A stretch of DNA of 64,000 nucleotides, from assembly GCA_034336665.1 (NCBI GenBank), contig CM067566.1, forward strand, positions 30,844,330 through 30,908,329. Direction: 5' to 3'. Shown one piece after another: positions 12,301 to 24,529 of this stretch. The notes below the pieces were generated by a model that worked only from the letters and a program-made list of their open reading frames with translations, was not told the DNA's origin and did no database searches. Source of the stretch: Luscinia megarhynchos (lineage: Eukaryota; Chordata; Aves; Passeriformes; Turdidae). The translations under genes and the position numbers were made by a program. Numbering within the stretch: position 1 is the stretch's first letter; the number at the start of each line of letters is the position of its first letter.

Positions 12301-15300
12301 AGCCAGAGATGACTAGGAATAACTACTGAGATACAAAGAAAAGCAGCAGGAGAAGAGGTTGGAACAGAGGTAATTTGGATTGAAAGTGCTGGGTCTTGGC
12401 AAGAGAGAAATTGTCAGTAAAGTAGCAATGGCTCAGTATGCCAAAAAGACTATTTAGGATTTAATTTAAATAGAATTTCATTTTAAACATTTGCAAGTGG
12501 TAGTTTTTCAATGATTTTTTTTTTCTCCTTACATGGTGTTTCAATAGAACACAAGGGAGGGTTTTTCCATTTTTATGATTTTCTCAGTGGTAAATATTTT
12601 CCATGATCTCCCTTCATCCAAGACACACTCTTTGGGTAAAAAATTAGGAGACAGGAAAAGACAAAGGAAAGGAGAAAAAAATCAGAATTTCTGACAACAT
12701 AAAGAGAATTTTTTTTAAAGGTGGCATATTCTTACTTTTTAAACATATGCTAATTTGTAATAAAATGGAGAAAAATCGATACTTATAAAAACAAATTACA
12801 ATGTGTGAAAGTTTTTCATTAAATGATGTGGCAATTTTTCAGTTCTTAACCTAAAACTTAGGTTAAAAAACTGAATCTTTAGGCAAACAGAGCAGCCTGT
12901 TGGCTAAGCAGTAAGGAGTGTGCAGGATACATGCTGGTATTAGCTGTTTTACACATAATTCCAGATTATAGTTTCTTAATTAACTTTAAAAATACAGTGA
13001 ACAAAAAACATTGTAGGGTAAATCCGAAACTGAACAACAAAAAATTTTGGAGGACCAGTTGAACTTAATTTACCATCAGAGTGGATTAAGTTTTTCAAAA
13101 GGAGTCCTAAGTTCTACCCCAGTTTGACTCCACTCAATATTTCTTTAGAGGTTTGAGTGATGGAACAGCAGAAGGCTTGCAAATATTTTGTCACAGATCT
13201 CAAGACAATGGGGAAGAATATGTGACAGCAACAAATCAAACCCCAACAACTACTATAGAAGGTGCTAAAGATTGTGGTGTTTTAGCCAGACCAAGTCAAT
13301 TCTGTTTCAAAACATTGTTACAGCATTTTTAAAAAGAGGTTTCTGACTCTTCCAATATTGAAGAAGTCCTGAACAGCAAAACAGCCAAGGCATCCCAAAT
13401 GAAAATGACTGTAGAAGCTGCTGTTAAAGGTTTCAGAAGATCATGAGAGCTGCAGCTTCAGCACAGGAAGGTAACTACTCCCACCTGGCCCTTGCAAGGA
13501 CTAGCTCAAAGCCTGAAACCCCGGCTGCCACACAGACTGCCCTCAGCATGAAACTGCTGAGCACTGAAAAACCCTGGATATTCCCACGGAGCAGCACTGA
13601 AGGCTGTCCTTTGAAGAAAAGCAGGTCAGAGGGGTCACTGACCCAGCCAGGCTGTTACTTTATTTAATAACAGAGAGTGGGAGGGTGGCGTTTGAGGACG
13701 AGTTGAAGCTATGCATTGTCATAGCCCGTGTTGCACTGTGTGAGTGCCAGTTCTGACTCACACACACACAGACTCACAGGAGCAAACAGCAGAGCCGGGG
13801 ACTCAGCTGAGGGAAGTGCCACCAGCACTGCATGACCGCTCTCTTGCTCAAGAAAAACGCATCTCCCATTTCAGTTCTGAAACTGAAAAGGGCAAGAGGG
13901 TCTGCACCACACAAATGGACCATATGAGGATTACAAGGGCAGAATTTAAGAGGTCATAGCAGCACACAGCTATGTTATTTACACTGCTTCTCTAATCCAA
14001 TGGTGTTTTGGAACAAGAAAGGCCACCCTTGCTACAACGTCTGCACAAGGTCACTAAAATCAACAAGGACACACTTGGCTGAATTCTGCTGATGTTTAAG
14101 CCCCTCAGGTAAAGCCTCCAAAGACTTTCCTCTTTGAAGTTCCTTCTTGCATTAGTCTAGAAGCCATAGGTGGCAACAAAAACTCGTTCTGGCAGAAAGT
14201 CTTCGAGCATACATAATTCACTAGATACATTTTACAGGTCCTAACAGCTTTTTGCAGGACTTTTCCCTGAGCCAGTCAGGGCGTCAGCTTGTCAGCTAGC
14301 TCTGCAGAGGGGCACTGGGTTAATTAAAGCAATTACAGAATGCATTTTACTTATATTCTCATAATGGCTATTTTTGTCATTAAAACTTAAATCCAAAGCT
14401 CACAGAGATTAACGATGAGCTCATTTCCATTTCAATAGAGTTATCATGACTGTAGCTGTTGACAATTTGTAGTGTTACTTTCTTTACAGAAAGTCCTATC
14501 TTTCAAAGTCCTATTGAAAATGGCCTGCCCTTCCACTTGCTTTAAAGAAAAACTTTCTTTTTTTGTCATTCTTTAAAAAAAAAAGTCTATGTCTTCAAGT
14601 AATACCTGGTCAGACTCCAGTTCTCAAAAACTAGACAAAGATGTATTTCAGGAGCTTCTTCAAGACACGAGGCTGAAGACACATGATCCCTGTGTGCACG
14701 TGCTCAGCTGTGTGGATGGAAATAACCCACCCCTCTTACACAAGAAAAGGCAAAGGCAGGGGTGCATACAGAGCAAAAATGGGAAAATAAGTCAGAGGGA
14801 AGTCAAAGAAAAGCTGGAGGAGAAAAGAAAGAAGCAAGTTCCTTATAACCACCCCTTGAGTATAAGCTACTTAAGACACTTACTTTGAACCAGGACACCA
14901 CATTCCACATTTTTTCCACATCCAAATAAAAACCTGTAAATTGAGTCTAAAGAGTACACTTGTGTATGTCAGAATGAACACACAGGTCTGGACCAAACTG
15001 ACCATAACAAAACCAAAAACAAAGAAACAAACAGACAGACAAAAAAAAACAAACCACACGCAAAAAATAATTAAAGAAGAAACCCAAAGAGAAGAAATAT
15101 TTGCAACCTACAATGCACCTCAGTAGACCCTTAAACAGATAGTGCTGGCTGCTGAGATAAATTCTTCAGATGTCCTGGCAACAAGAGAGCAGAAGGAGGA
15201 GGTTAAGTCTCATTCACTGCCATGTGAGTTCATGTTGCTGGCATTGCAGGTGGAAAATTTGGTAAGGAACATCTGTAGCTTTGTGAAACTATGTTAGGCT

Positions 15301-17523
15301 TTGAAAGGAGCAGCTTGTGTAGGAGGAAGGCAAGTCTTCTCTATAACAGTTCAGAAAAAATCTGTGCAGACAGTTCTACTCTGCAACAGCACCCCACAGG
15401 GCACTAAATATAGGACTCTGTCTTGAAAAAGAAAAGCATTTCTCAACAATATGAGCAGCATTATATCACTAATATCTACAGAAATTGCCTAAATGCAGAG
15501 TATTCTATACCCATGAGAAGTCAGAAAGCAAGTTAATGTCCTTGAGAATACAGAGTGCAAGCTTCTACAATGGCCAACACATCTCAAGTGGCCAAGCAGA
15601 GCCATTTCAGTTAAGTCCCTTTTCTGAAATTTGTAAAGGAACTCCACTGATGATACTTTCTCCATCTCTCCTATATTCCAATCTCTAGTCCTCAGTCTCC
15701 ATAACCTTGCACATGCCCTAAGAGCAATATTATTTGAGTAACATGAAATAGAGTAGGATGAATGAGTTGAATGGGGAAAAACTTTAGTATTTCTTATACT
15801 GTGAGAACTGGAAATAATCAGATGAAAACTGTATTTCTGCATACAGCAAGAAATGGACCTTACTGCCACAAAATGCTGTGATGGCTAAAATAATTTTTTA
15901 AAAAGCTCAAAAAGCCCACCCCAAACCCAATGCTTAAATTAAAGGGAAATCCTCTAAGAACAAAGACACTTGTGGACACAGCCCCACCATCATGACCCTC
16001 AGAGATGAACTGCTGTAATCTTGCCTAAAGGACCTGTTGTTGCACACACACCCAGAGCAGAGACAAGCTAGCTGGCTAGGCTGATCAGTTTTCATGTAGT
16101 ACAATAATACTTGTATGCCACTGTCTCCTCCCCTCTCCCATTTACCAGCACAATTCCCATCAGCTCTAGCTGTACCAGCCAGGTTTAACTCTGTGGAGGG
16201 TCACTTCCCCAGGTGGGAGCAAGCCAGTGGTCAGAATGGTACAACATGAAGTGTCAGTGTTGTATTTGGAAGCACTCTATCAAACCCCATTCTAAATAAT
16301 CTTGCAGCAAATGCACAGCCCTGCCTAACTCTGTAGAAAGCAGATGGTAGTCATATAAACCTGCACTACCTGAGTTAATTCACCACTATTTCTGCGAGGT
16401 TAGGATGTTTATTAACTCATCATTTCAGTATGAAATGGTGGAAAGTGACATACAGACTAGTTTCATCAACAAAATTAGAAAAGTAAAATGTAGTAATTCC
16501 CAAGAAGTTCAGTATGCAGCACTGTAGCTGTCCTGTGTCTGACAGGTAACGTTAGATCAGCTCTGACACCAAGCTTTACTTCATTGTCACAGCTGAACAC
16601 GTCTGCACAGAGCACTCTGAGGCTAAAAGCCAGATTTGTGGCTGCCTTCAGTAGCTGAAAGAACAGAATTTTTCCTTCTCTCACTGTTTCCAAGATGTCC
16701 CTATAAATAAATCATTTTTTAGAAACTAAGCAACAAGAAGCAGCAACTTAAACTGTAAAGATGAAGTGGGCTCTTACTGAAAAGATCCCAAAAGTGTAAG
16801 TGACTATAAAAGAGCAAAGTATGAAAGCCGTTGCTGAAAAGGCTGCTTATGTTTTTTGTCTTGCATGCTGGGAATACACAAAGTGTAAAACTTACAGCTT
16901 TGCATTTCCTAACTGCTAATACAAGGATGCAAATAATATATTATCTATTTAGTTCCAGGGTATAGTAGGCATTAAGTTAATTTTATTAAGTTCCTCTTTT
17001 TGTCTTAGGTCATGAAGTAAAGTAATTTCTGAACAGAAACACATGTATGCATTATCTAAACAATGGCCATGCTTATCTAAATTCAGAAGTGGATTACTGA
17101 TAACAAAATGTATCAGATTAAATTATACCCAGACTAGTTTTCCTTTAAAACAGATTCCAGTGAAAAAGTTTACTTTGATGGAAAGCTACAGATTGGCTAG
17201 TGCAAATGTCATCCTATCCTCAAGCAACCTTGTACAAGAATAGTATTTCTAATGATAAAATACACTCCCTGCTGTCCAAATCAGCACAGAATATATCACT
17301 TTCCTTTCGTAATACAAAACTTCAGAAAAGCTGCCCTCATTGTGGTTGCCTACCTCCATCTAGTGACCAGAAGAGGTATACATAAATTAACTCAACAATA
17401 ATTAATCATTTGCCACTGGTGAATCAAACCTATCAATCCCAAAACTCCGTTACTATTAATCCAAGTGGTGAAGGTAGTGTATGGATTCAAAAAAGTAAAC
17501 CAGAACAGGTTGTCTCCAGCACA
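9341..17523. other. Intergenic, no gene seen
   Basis: AT-rich. It contains a CA-rich patch at 13,757-13,777, an A-rich patch with AAC/GAC units at 15,007-15,070, and an inverted repeat at 12,840-12,873. The open frame 14,589-14,888 (+) and others are unrecognisable and have A-rich, low-complexity translations. Confidence 0.6.
12840..12873. repeat. Near-perfect inverted repeat (hairpin)
   Basis: Left arm CAGTTCTTAACCTAA, a 3-base loop, and right arm TTAGGTTAAAAAACTG. The arms pair over about 14 positions with one mismatch and one bulge. No function can be assigned. Confidence 0.7.
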
Positions 17524-17528
17524 CTGAA

Positions 17529-17547
17529 AGATATATATATATATATA
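17529..17547. repeat. (AT)n microsatellite
   Basis: A short run of alternating AT dinucleotides just 5' of a CR1 fragment. Confidence 0.9.
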
Positions 17548-17574
17548 TTAGTGTGTTTGAACAAGGCTGGTAGG

Positions 17575-18310
17575 ATGTGCATCTCATAGGGCAGGCTGGA
17601 AGGGTGGGATGTCAAGAACACCATGATGTTTAACAACAAAAACGTGCAAGATCCTGAACCTGGCACAAAATAATCAAAGAGGCCAGTTAAGATCTGCGGG
17701 CTGAGGTGCAGCCTTGCTGGAAGGGACCCAGGGATCCTGATGGAACCTGAGTCACTTGAGCACCACTGCAGCAACGATGGCAAAACAGACCCCAGACTGC
17801 AGCCACAGGGGGATTGCTAGCAGTGGTAAAGGCATGATCATTCACTCTCCTCAGAGCTTGTCAGGCTGCACCTGGAGCACTGCTTCCTGTTCTGGTCCCT
17901 ACAATTCAAAAAATATATGAAGAGGGTCTACAGAAGGGCCGTGAAAATAACCAAAAGTCTGGAGAACTTGCCTGGTGAGAAAAGACTGAGGGAATAAGAT
18001 CTTGTCTTTCTGGAGAAAAAAAATACTCAGGGATCTCATCACAATATTCCATTACTAAATGAGTGGCTACAAAAAGAACAGGGCCACAAAAGAGGCCAAG
18101 GGGTGAAGGGTGCAAGCTGCATCACAAGCAGCTGACATGAGAAAATTTTTTTTCACAATAAGAACAATTGATCACTGGAACAACCTCCCCAAGGACATAT
18201 TGGAATCCCCATCACTAGAGATTTTCAATACATGACTGGACAGAATGCTAGACAATATTATCTAGGCTCCCTTTTTCAATAATGGTTGGACCAGATTCCT
18301 TTCTGTGGAA
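17575..18310 (+). mobile_element. CR1-like LINE, 3' portion, strongly diverged
   Basis: Read on the plus strand, it keeps CR1 3'-region phrases such as CAGGCTGCACCTGGAGCACTG, GAAGAGGGTCTACAGAAGGG, ATCACTGGAACAACCTCCCC and ATGGTTGGACCAGATTCC. The 3' end lacks the usual ATTCTATG tail, as in some older CR1 subfamilies. Boundaries are approximate. Confidence 0.75.
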
Positions 18311-19078
18311 ACCAGTGACACTGTTCCAAGAAGGCACTGGCAGAATTCAATATTCTGCAGTTCTGCAGTCAGCAAAAAGGAGATGTAGGAGAGTGAGGGG
18401 GGGGGAAAGGAGTACACGAATTGAATTAATAACAAGAGTTCTATTTAAAAGAGAAAAAAAGAGCTGCACTTTTGGAGCCAAGTTTAGTATTCTAAAAACA
18501 GACATTCATTTAAGAACCTAAAATGTTACAGGGAACTTCTTGGTTTAGACAGACTGTGGGTGATTGTCACAAATGTCATCAGCAGTCAGCAATAGGCCTT
18601 CCTGAAAAGGAATACCCCCCCTCTTGCTGGGGACATGGACCATGAATTTTCAATATTCAGAGAAGCATCTACAATGCAACCTTTACCCACAGCAAAACAT
18701 TATCAGAAGTACTCAAGACACAAAGCCTTTAACACAGTGGGATTTTATGGATATTTCTCCTAAAGTCTGTTTTTTTATGCATAACCAATAACACTAGAAG
18801 ATTTTTGATCCACAGCTCAAACATAGCATGCTCAGAAATCTACTACCTCTTGTACAGTAAAATTTTATTTCAAGATTTAGTTTAATTTCCTGTAGACAAT
18901 ATTTAGAGATTTCCACATAAGTTATAATTTACTCACACCTTTCCTTTTTACTTTCTTCTGCCATCTAGAAATATTGATAAATTTCTTTACCATCCATTCA
19001 TCTCTTTAGCAGTGCTACAGAAAGGCCATTAGGGTACAGAGAAATGTTTGAGAGAAGTGTTTCCTTAGGGAAAAAATG
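18311..19078. other. Intergenic, no gene seen
   Basis: Contains a G-run at about 18,397-18,406. No recognisable element. Confidence 0.55.
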
Positions 19079-19260
19079 GAAAAGGAGAAGGAGAAGGAGA
19101 AGGAAAAGGAGAAGGAAAAGGAAAAGGAAAAGGAAAAGGAAAAGGAAAAGGAAAAGGAAAAGGAAAAGGAAAAGGAAAAGGAAAATGAAAAGGAAAAGGA
19201 AAAGGAAAAGGAAAAGGAAAAGGAAAAGGAAAAGGAAAAGGAAAAGGAAAAGGAAAAGGA
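19079..19260 (+). repeat. (GGAAAA)n hexamer tandem array
   Basis: About 30 copies of a purine-only hexamer. The left edge carries GGAGAA variants and one unit near 19,185 reads AAAATG. The long open frames across it (poly Glu-Lys, poly Arg-Lys, poly Phe-Leu/Ser) are consequences of the repeat and not genes. Confidence 0.97.
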
Positions 19261-20517
19261 TGTGGAGAAATAAATATATAATCCACTCTTGCTTTGTTGG
19301 TATCCATGAGCCAAAATCATCCTTTAAACATTCTGCCTGAGTGGGCATGCAGGCAGTCTTTGAGAGAGAAAATGTACTTCATTTGCACAGCATGGATTAG
19401 CAACAGACCCATTTCACTACTGCTGCAGCATCTGAGGGGTTAGGGTAGCTCCCTGTGCTGGAGTTATCAAAGCAAAAGACATCCCCCTACAGACTATGCC
19501 CCAAAGCTTGTGTAGCACACATCAAGCAAGGAAAGGCCCAAGGCTAATGAATGTGTTCTATATTTATCCCTGTGGTCTTATGCTCTGCTCTGTCACCCTA
19601 AGAAAACCATGTAAAGCCCTGTGACTCAGATATAGCTGACTGATAAAGCTCCTTGTTGCTATCCTTCACTTCTAGAAGAGTGCTGTTTATTTGGTGTATA
19701 GTAGCCCTGGCTAAACAAGGCAGATTCCCATGAACAGAGCAAAATCTACAGCCTTCTACCTTTCTTCATTTGCTTTGGCAGTCACAATCTGCTTACAAAG
19801 CAGCATCTCTGCAGTGAGGAGGAGCAAGTAATTAAATCCAGCTAAAAAGTTCATTTGGAAATTATTGCCTCCAGTGCCCATGTACAGTCACATCAATCTA
19901 CTTTCAGATCTGGCCCTTAGGTAAAAATCTGTGACTGAAGACCTTGACTGAACCCCTAGCAAGAAGATATGGGTTTTTTACTGGATAAATGTTTTTTAAC
20001 TGACAAGGAATTTATTCTCTACTTTCCCTACAGGAACTCAGATAAATGCCCCTCTCCATAAATTTCATTCATTTTATAAAGCAAAAGGTGTGACAAACCG
20101 TCACTGTCTTACATGTAACACAAAGTTATTTATAGAAAGAGATGGCAATCAGGTCGTTCTGCAAGCTTTAGTACCAAGGTGAATTCCCAGCCTGCTCCAG
20201 ATAGAGTGTAAATCCTTACCACCCTCACTTAAGTGATGTAATATCAGCTCAAGGAAAGAGCAAATATTTTTCTTAAACCCTTTAATGTTCTCTGTAACAC
20301 CTCAAAACGTGATTGAATGAGCAGACAGACAACAAATACCAGAACCACTAAGCAGCAAGAACCCCTTTAACAGTGTCCATTCAGCTGTCCATTCTGCTGT
20401 TGGATCAAATCTGCCTACAATACAAAAGAAGGACATCAACAAGCATCTAAACTTTATTACAGCAACAGCTTTTCATTTTTCTTTAGAACAACCAGATATT
20501 TGTCTCAAGGTACATGC

Positions 20518-20536
20518 TTTTTTTTTTTTTTTTTTT
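20518..20536. repeat. Poly(T) tract
   Basis: 19 consecutive T. It could be the tail of an old retroposed copy on the minus strand, but no adjoining parent sequence was recognised. Confidence 0.9.
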
Positions 20537-21749
20537 GTCATGTAAAAGTTATTTTTAATCAACATTCTCAGTTACTTACTGCTCATTTATGCAACAAAAC
20601 AACCATTTAATTCCACATTAAGCTGGTCATTCTGCATGACTGGCTGGATTATTCCTGTGAGACAGGTTTCTGCCTACACAGACTTCTCCAGGTAGTTTCT
20701 TCCAAAGTCCAGGCCACTGCTTACCTCCTCTGGGGTGATGGGATGATTGCCTAGTCCCAAAATCCTCACAGCCAAATTCCAGCTTTGGCCATCATACACT
20801 GATGGTCTCCTTATTCCATACCTCATCCCCATTTTCACAGGTAATTTTGGGGTAGTAACTGTCCTTATGGCACCTTAGCCCATGGAACTCAGGAGTTTCC
20901 AGAATTCTGGCACCTTTTTCCCCAGAAATACGGGACTTCAGATCTAGATGTTGATCTGTGGAGTTTCATACTACAGATTTCATGTTCAGATAAATGAAGA
21001 TAAGAATGAAGTTGTATATTGGCACTGCATATCAAGGTTCTGAAAAATAGGAACTGGTAGAGGTGAGACTGAACAGGCCAAATACCAGGAATCTCTGGCA
21101 TCTAAAATTCAGCTTTGAAGTGCCAGTGTTACCTTAGATCTATTGTAGCCCAGGGCTAGTGGCAATGCTCATAAGAAGAGGTGCAGCAGAGTGCCTTCAG
21201 TAGAATGAGTATTGTGAACAAAAACACTGATTTTAAAACAAAATTTTATGGGCACTTGTTTATACATTTAAAGAGTTGAACGCTTGTTGAAGTACGACAG
21301 TCTTGGGTTAAATGTTTATATTTGATACAAAAAATGACAATTTGTTGAAGCTGCTGCTTTTGCAATCAATTTCAAATTGACATATGATTAATGCCAAGGA
21401 ATTGTAGCACTTAAACATTTACTACTTATAATGTCTTTAGTGGATAAATCACAGTTGTATTGATGCCAGTAAATATAATCCTTACTTGATTAGTCTCTGT
21501 TACTGAAACAGGTTTGTGTTTCAATCGCATATGACTTTCATGAAGGGAGCCTTTAACAACAGATTTAAAAATTTTCACCTTACTTGCATTATTTTCTTTA
21601 AAATTTGTTGTGTGTAACTAATTTTCCTCCTATTTCTGCCAGTTTATCTGCTGTGCTATTAAAACGGAGAATTTTAATAACATTGAGAATTGTATATTTT
21701 TGCTCCTCTTCTTCTAGCCATGTGATTTTTTAAATTAGATTTCCCTGTC

Positions 21750-21790
21750 AAAATAAAAATAAAAGTAAAAATAAAAAATAAAAATAAAAT
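21750..21790. repeat. (AAAAT)n-like simple repeat
   Basis: Irregular AAAAT pentamer units, followed by T and A runs. Confidence 0.85.
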
Positions 21791-24404
21791 TTTTTTTAAA
21801 AACACAGAAAGAACCCACAGGCAACATAGACAGCAATTTCTGGGAGAAAAATGCAAGACTTAAATTATTTTACTAGTTTAAAAAGTATCAGGAATTAAAA
21901 TCAGCTTATTCTGCTTTTACCTATGCTGTTATTATTTATCAGATTCCCCTTAATATCTGTTATGTAGATGTTCTCATTTAATTCAATGTTAAACAATGGG
22001 ATCATAGAAATTAATCCACCTGCATGGATGTCTTAAGAGTTAATAGAGATTTATGTTACAAAATAGAAAAAATATTCATATGCTTAATAGTCTTAACTGC
22101 TGAAAAACACATCCTTTAGTACTCTGAATTGCTATGTACCAGTGAGTTTCCTAAAAGCAATTCAGACTACCTTTGTAACCAAATTTCTGTTAGAACCATC
22201 CACTTCTAAAAAGTTGGTCATACTCATGAAGACTTGCAGATGTACCAAAAAAGACAAACTGCAGGGCTGCAGGATCCTTAAGACCCTACACTTTAGCCAC
22301 AAACCACAAAATTATGTTAGAGATCTGCTGAGCAGGTCAGACTCTGCAAAACCCTCAGACATCAATATCTGGAGGTCCATCATTAACACAGCTACAGTCT
22401 TAATCCTCCAAACCAACCAGTCATGTTGAACTCTTTCCACCAAGGTGCTAAGGTATTTCATCAAGCAGTCACAAACGTCACTCATTAAACTTGCATATCA
22501 AATTACTTCAAAGTAATCTATCTCTCTTAGATTTCTCTACCAGCTGCATTTACCATGGTCATATCCTGCCCCAGACAGATTGCTATATTTCCTTCTCTAC
22601 AGCTTGCCAGAGCCTTGCATTTCAGCTGTTATTTATAGCTACAACTTCTCTCTCTTCTCCTTTGCAGGAAGCTGCAAGTTCTTCGATAGTTAATGAAAAT
22701 CGATCAGACAATCAGCCTGTTACCCCTTTCATGTACATAGAAAGCATTTCTCCAGCTAAAAAAGTTTAAAAAAAAGGGGGGGGAAAGCAATCTGCCAGCT
22801 CTTAAAACACATTTCCTAGAAAAATCAAATTCTAATTTAGCCTCCTTCCAAAGTCTAAAAGTAGCTGCTTCAAAGTGCCAACTCCTTAGAAAAGAGTTTC
22901 TACAAAAAAATACAGTGCACACTGAAATTTGTTCTTGCTCTTATTGTTGAATTTAAAGCAGAATTAGGCCTGTGGTATACTACTGAGGCTGATTATGGCA
23001 TTTTTTGACATCACTTCTCATTCTGAGTAATTCCATAAGATGAACATAGGAAATTTATATACTTTCCTATTCCTCCTTTGAGGTTTTGGACTTTAGGCAC
23101 ACCTCTTCCTAGGAGTTATTCCTCCAAGGAATAACTGATTCGGATTCCACAGTTCCAAAACAGTAAACAGCTAGAGAAAGGGACTTAGAAGAAAAATCCT
23201 AAAGTGAGTTTGCCACAAACACAAACCCAATGTATGAGTGGCTGAAGAATGCCTCATTCCACGTGTCTGTGTCACCCTCACCTAGACACTGAAATGACTG
23301 AGCATGGTAATGCCTTAAAAGCAAAAGATACAATTGAGTTAATCAAATAAAGTGTTCTGTCTTTCTACACAATACTGATTTCTCTGGAATTTTCTATATG
23401 GCAGAGTTATCTGTGAGGACAGAGCCTCTCTAGTTTTCTGACCATTTTCTGACTTGTGCTGCATATTAAGAAAGAGGAAAGAGGCAAGGGAATGTGTGAT
23501 TAAAATCAAAATACTTTTATTCACCTCAGAAATATTGCCGTTTCTTTCTTTTGATGCCTCAGTTTAAAGGAAGGAAAAAGACAAGTGGGTGCCTGCTGTT
23601 GCACTGCTTTTGTTATCACCACAGTAGCTGCCATAATTGCACTTTCAACGTCTGTGTCTGCCTCCACTGCTGAGACTGTTACTAAAGTAATTATAGCAGC
23701 ATTGACTTTTCTAGCCTTTTTCTAAGCCTTGTCTGTGACATGCATTTAAAGTGTTTTACTCTACCTCCTTCCAGGCAAGACCAGGCACTTTCCTTGCAGG
23801 GGAGTAACAGCCCCAAGAGAGCTCTTGATTCCTGCGCAGCATTTCCAGCTTGAGTGAGGAGCAGGGCAGGGCACAGACATTGCCTGTGTGCTTGTCTTCT
23901 TCACTGCTTGAGAACAGGGCAGGGCACAGCCGAGCCAACACGTTCAGGTCGCTGCTGGTGGCATCAGAGAAACCCCTCTGCTGAGCAAGGGAGAATGAGG
24001 GGTTAGTCTTGGCTACACCACTGGGCAGGTGATGAATTGCTGGGTGGAACTCAATGCCATCTCTTGTCACTTAGGTTACGTAATGCCAAAGGTCTGTTTG
24101 CACCCCCAAAATGGAGAAATGCAAATTTCAGAAGTTAATGACAAAGAGAGAAAATAAAACCCTGAAGCATCTCCAGCTGTCTCTGGTTCCTCAGTACATG
24201 AATGATTTTATATGTGTACCAGCCTGCATTAGCCTTGGGTATATGTCTTAAGAAAAGTTTGAAGTTGCATTTAACTCTGCAATAAGAGATCCCTAATCCT
24301 CTGTTAGGAACCTTCATTAAATAAAGAGGCATAACTCCCATTTATGGAAGTTATATTTGCTCTTCCAAAATTCACATGCCTTCGACTTCTACTTTTTCCA
24401 GCAC

Positions 24405-24507
24405 ATGTAGATGTGGAACTTTAAGTAGTTGTCTAAGTGGTGGACTTGCCTTGACTCAATGATCTTAATGGCCTTTTCCAACCTAAATGATGCTATGCTT
24501 CTACGGT
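24405..24507 (+). mobile_element. CR1 LINE 3' tail fragment
   Basis: The phrases GTGGTGGACTTG, CTCAATGATCTTAATGGCC and TTTTCCAACCTAAATGATG, followed by a degenerate CTATGCTTCTACGG, match the last ~100 bases of CR1 in plus orientation. It lies directly beside the retroviral remnant. Confidence 0.85.
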
Positions 24508-24529
24508 CCTACAAATGAATTCATAGAAA

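Larger units (their letters stand above)
19261..24404. other. Intergenic, no gene seen
   Basis: Contains a T-run at 20,518-20,536, an (AAAAT)n-like patch at 21,750-21,790, an A/G homopolymer junction at about 22,767-22,784, and a small GC-richer block at 23,760-24,070 with a repeated GGGCAGGGCACAG. No gene family recognised. Confidence 0.55.

Noticed and set aside
18998..19348. Several overlapping open frames of 65-116 codons (poly Glu-Lys, Arg-Lys, Phe-Leu, Phe-Ser)
   Set aside because: They are direct translations of the GGAAAA hexamer array in every frame, with no flanking gene structure.
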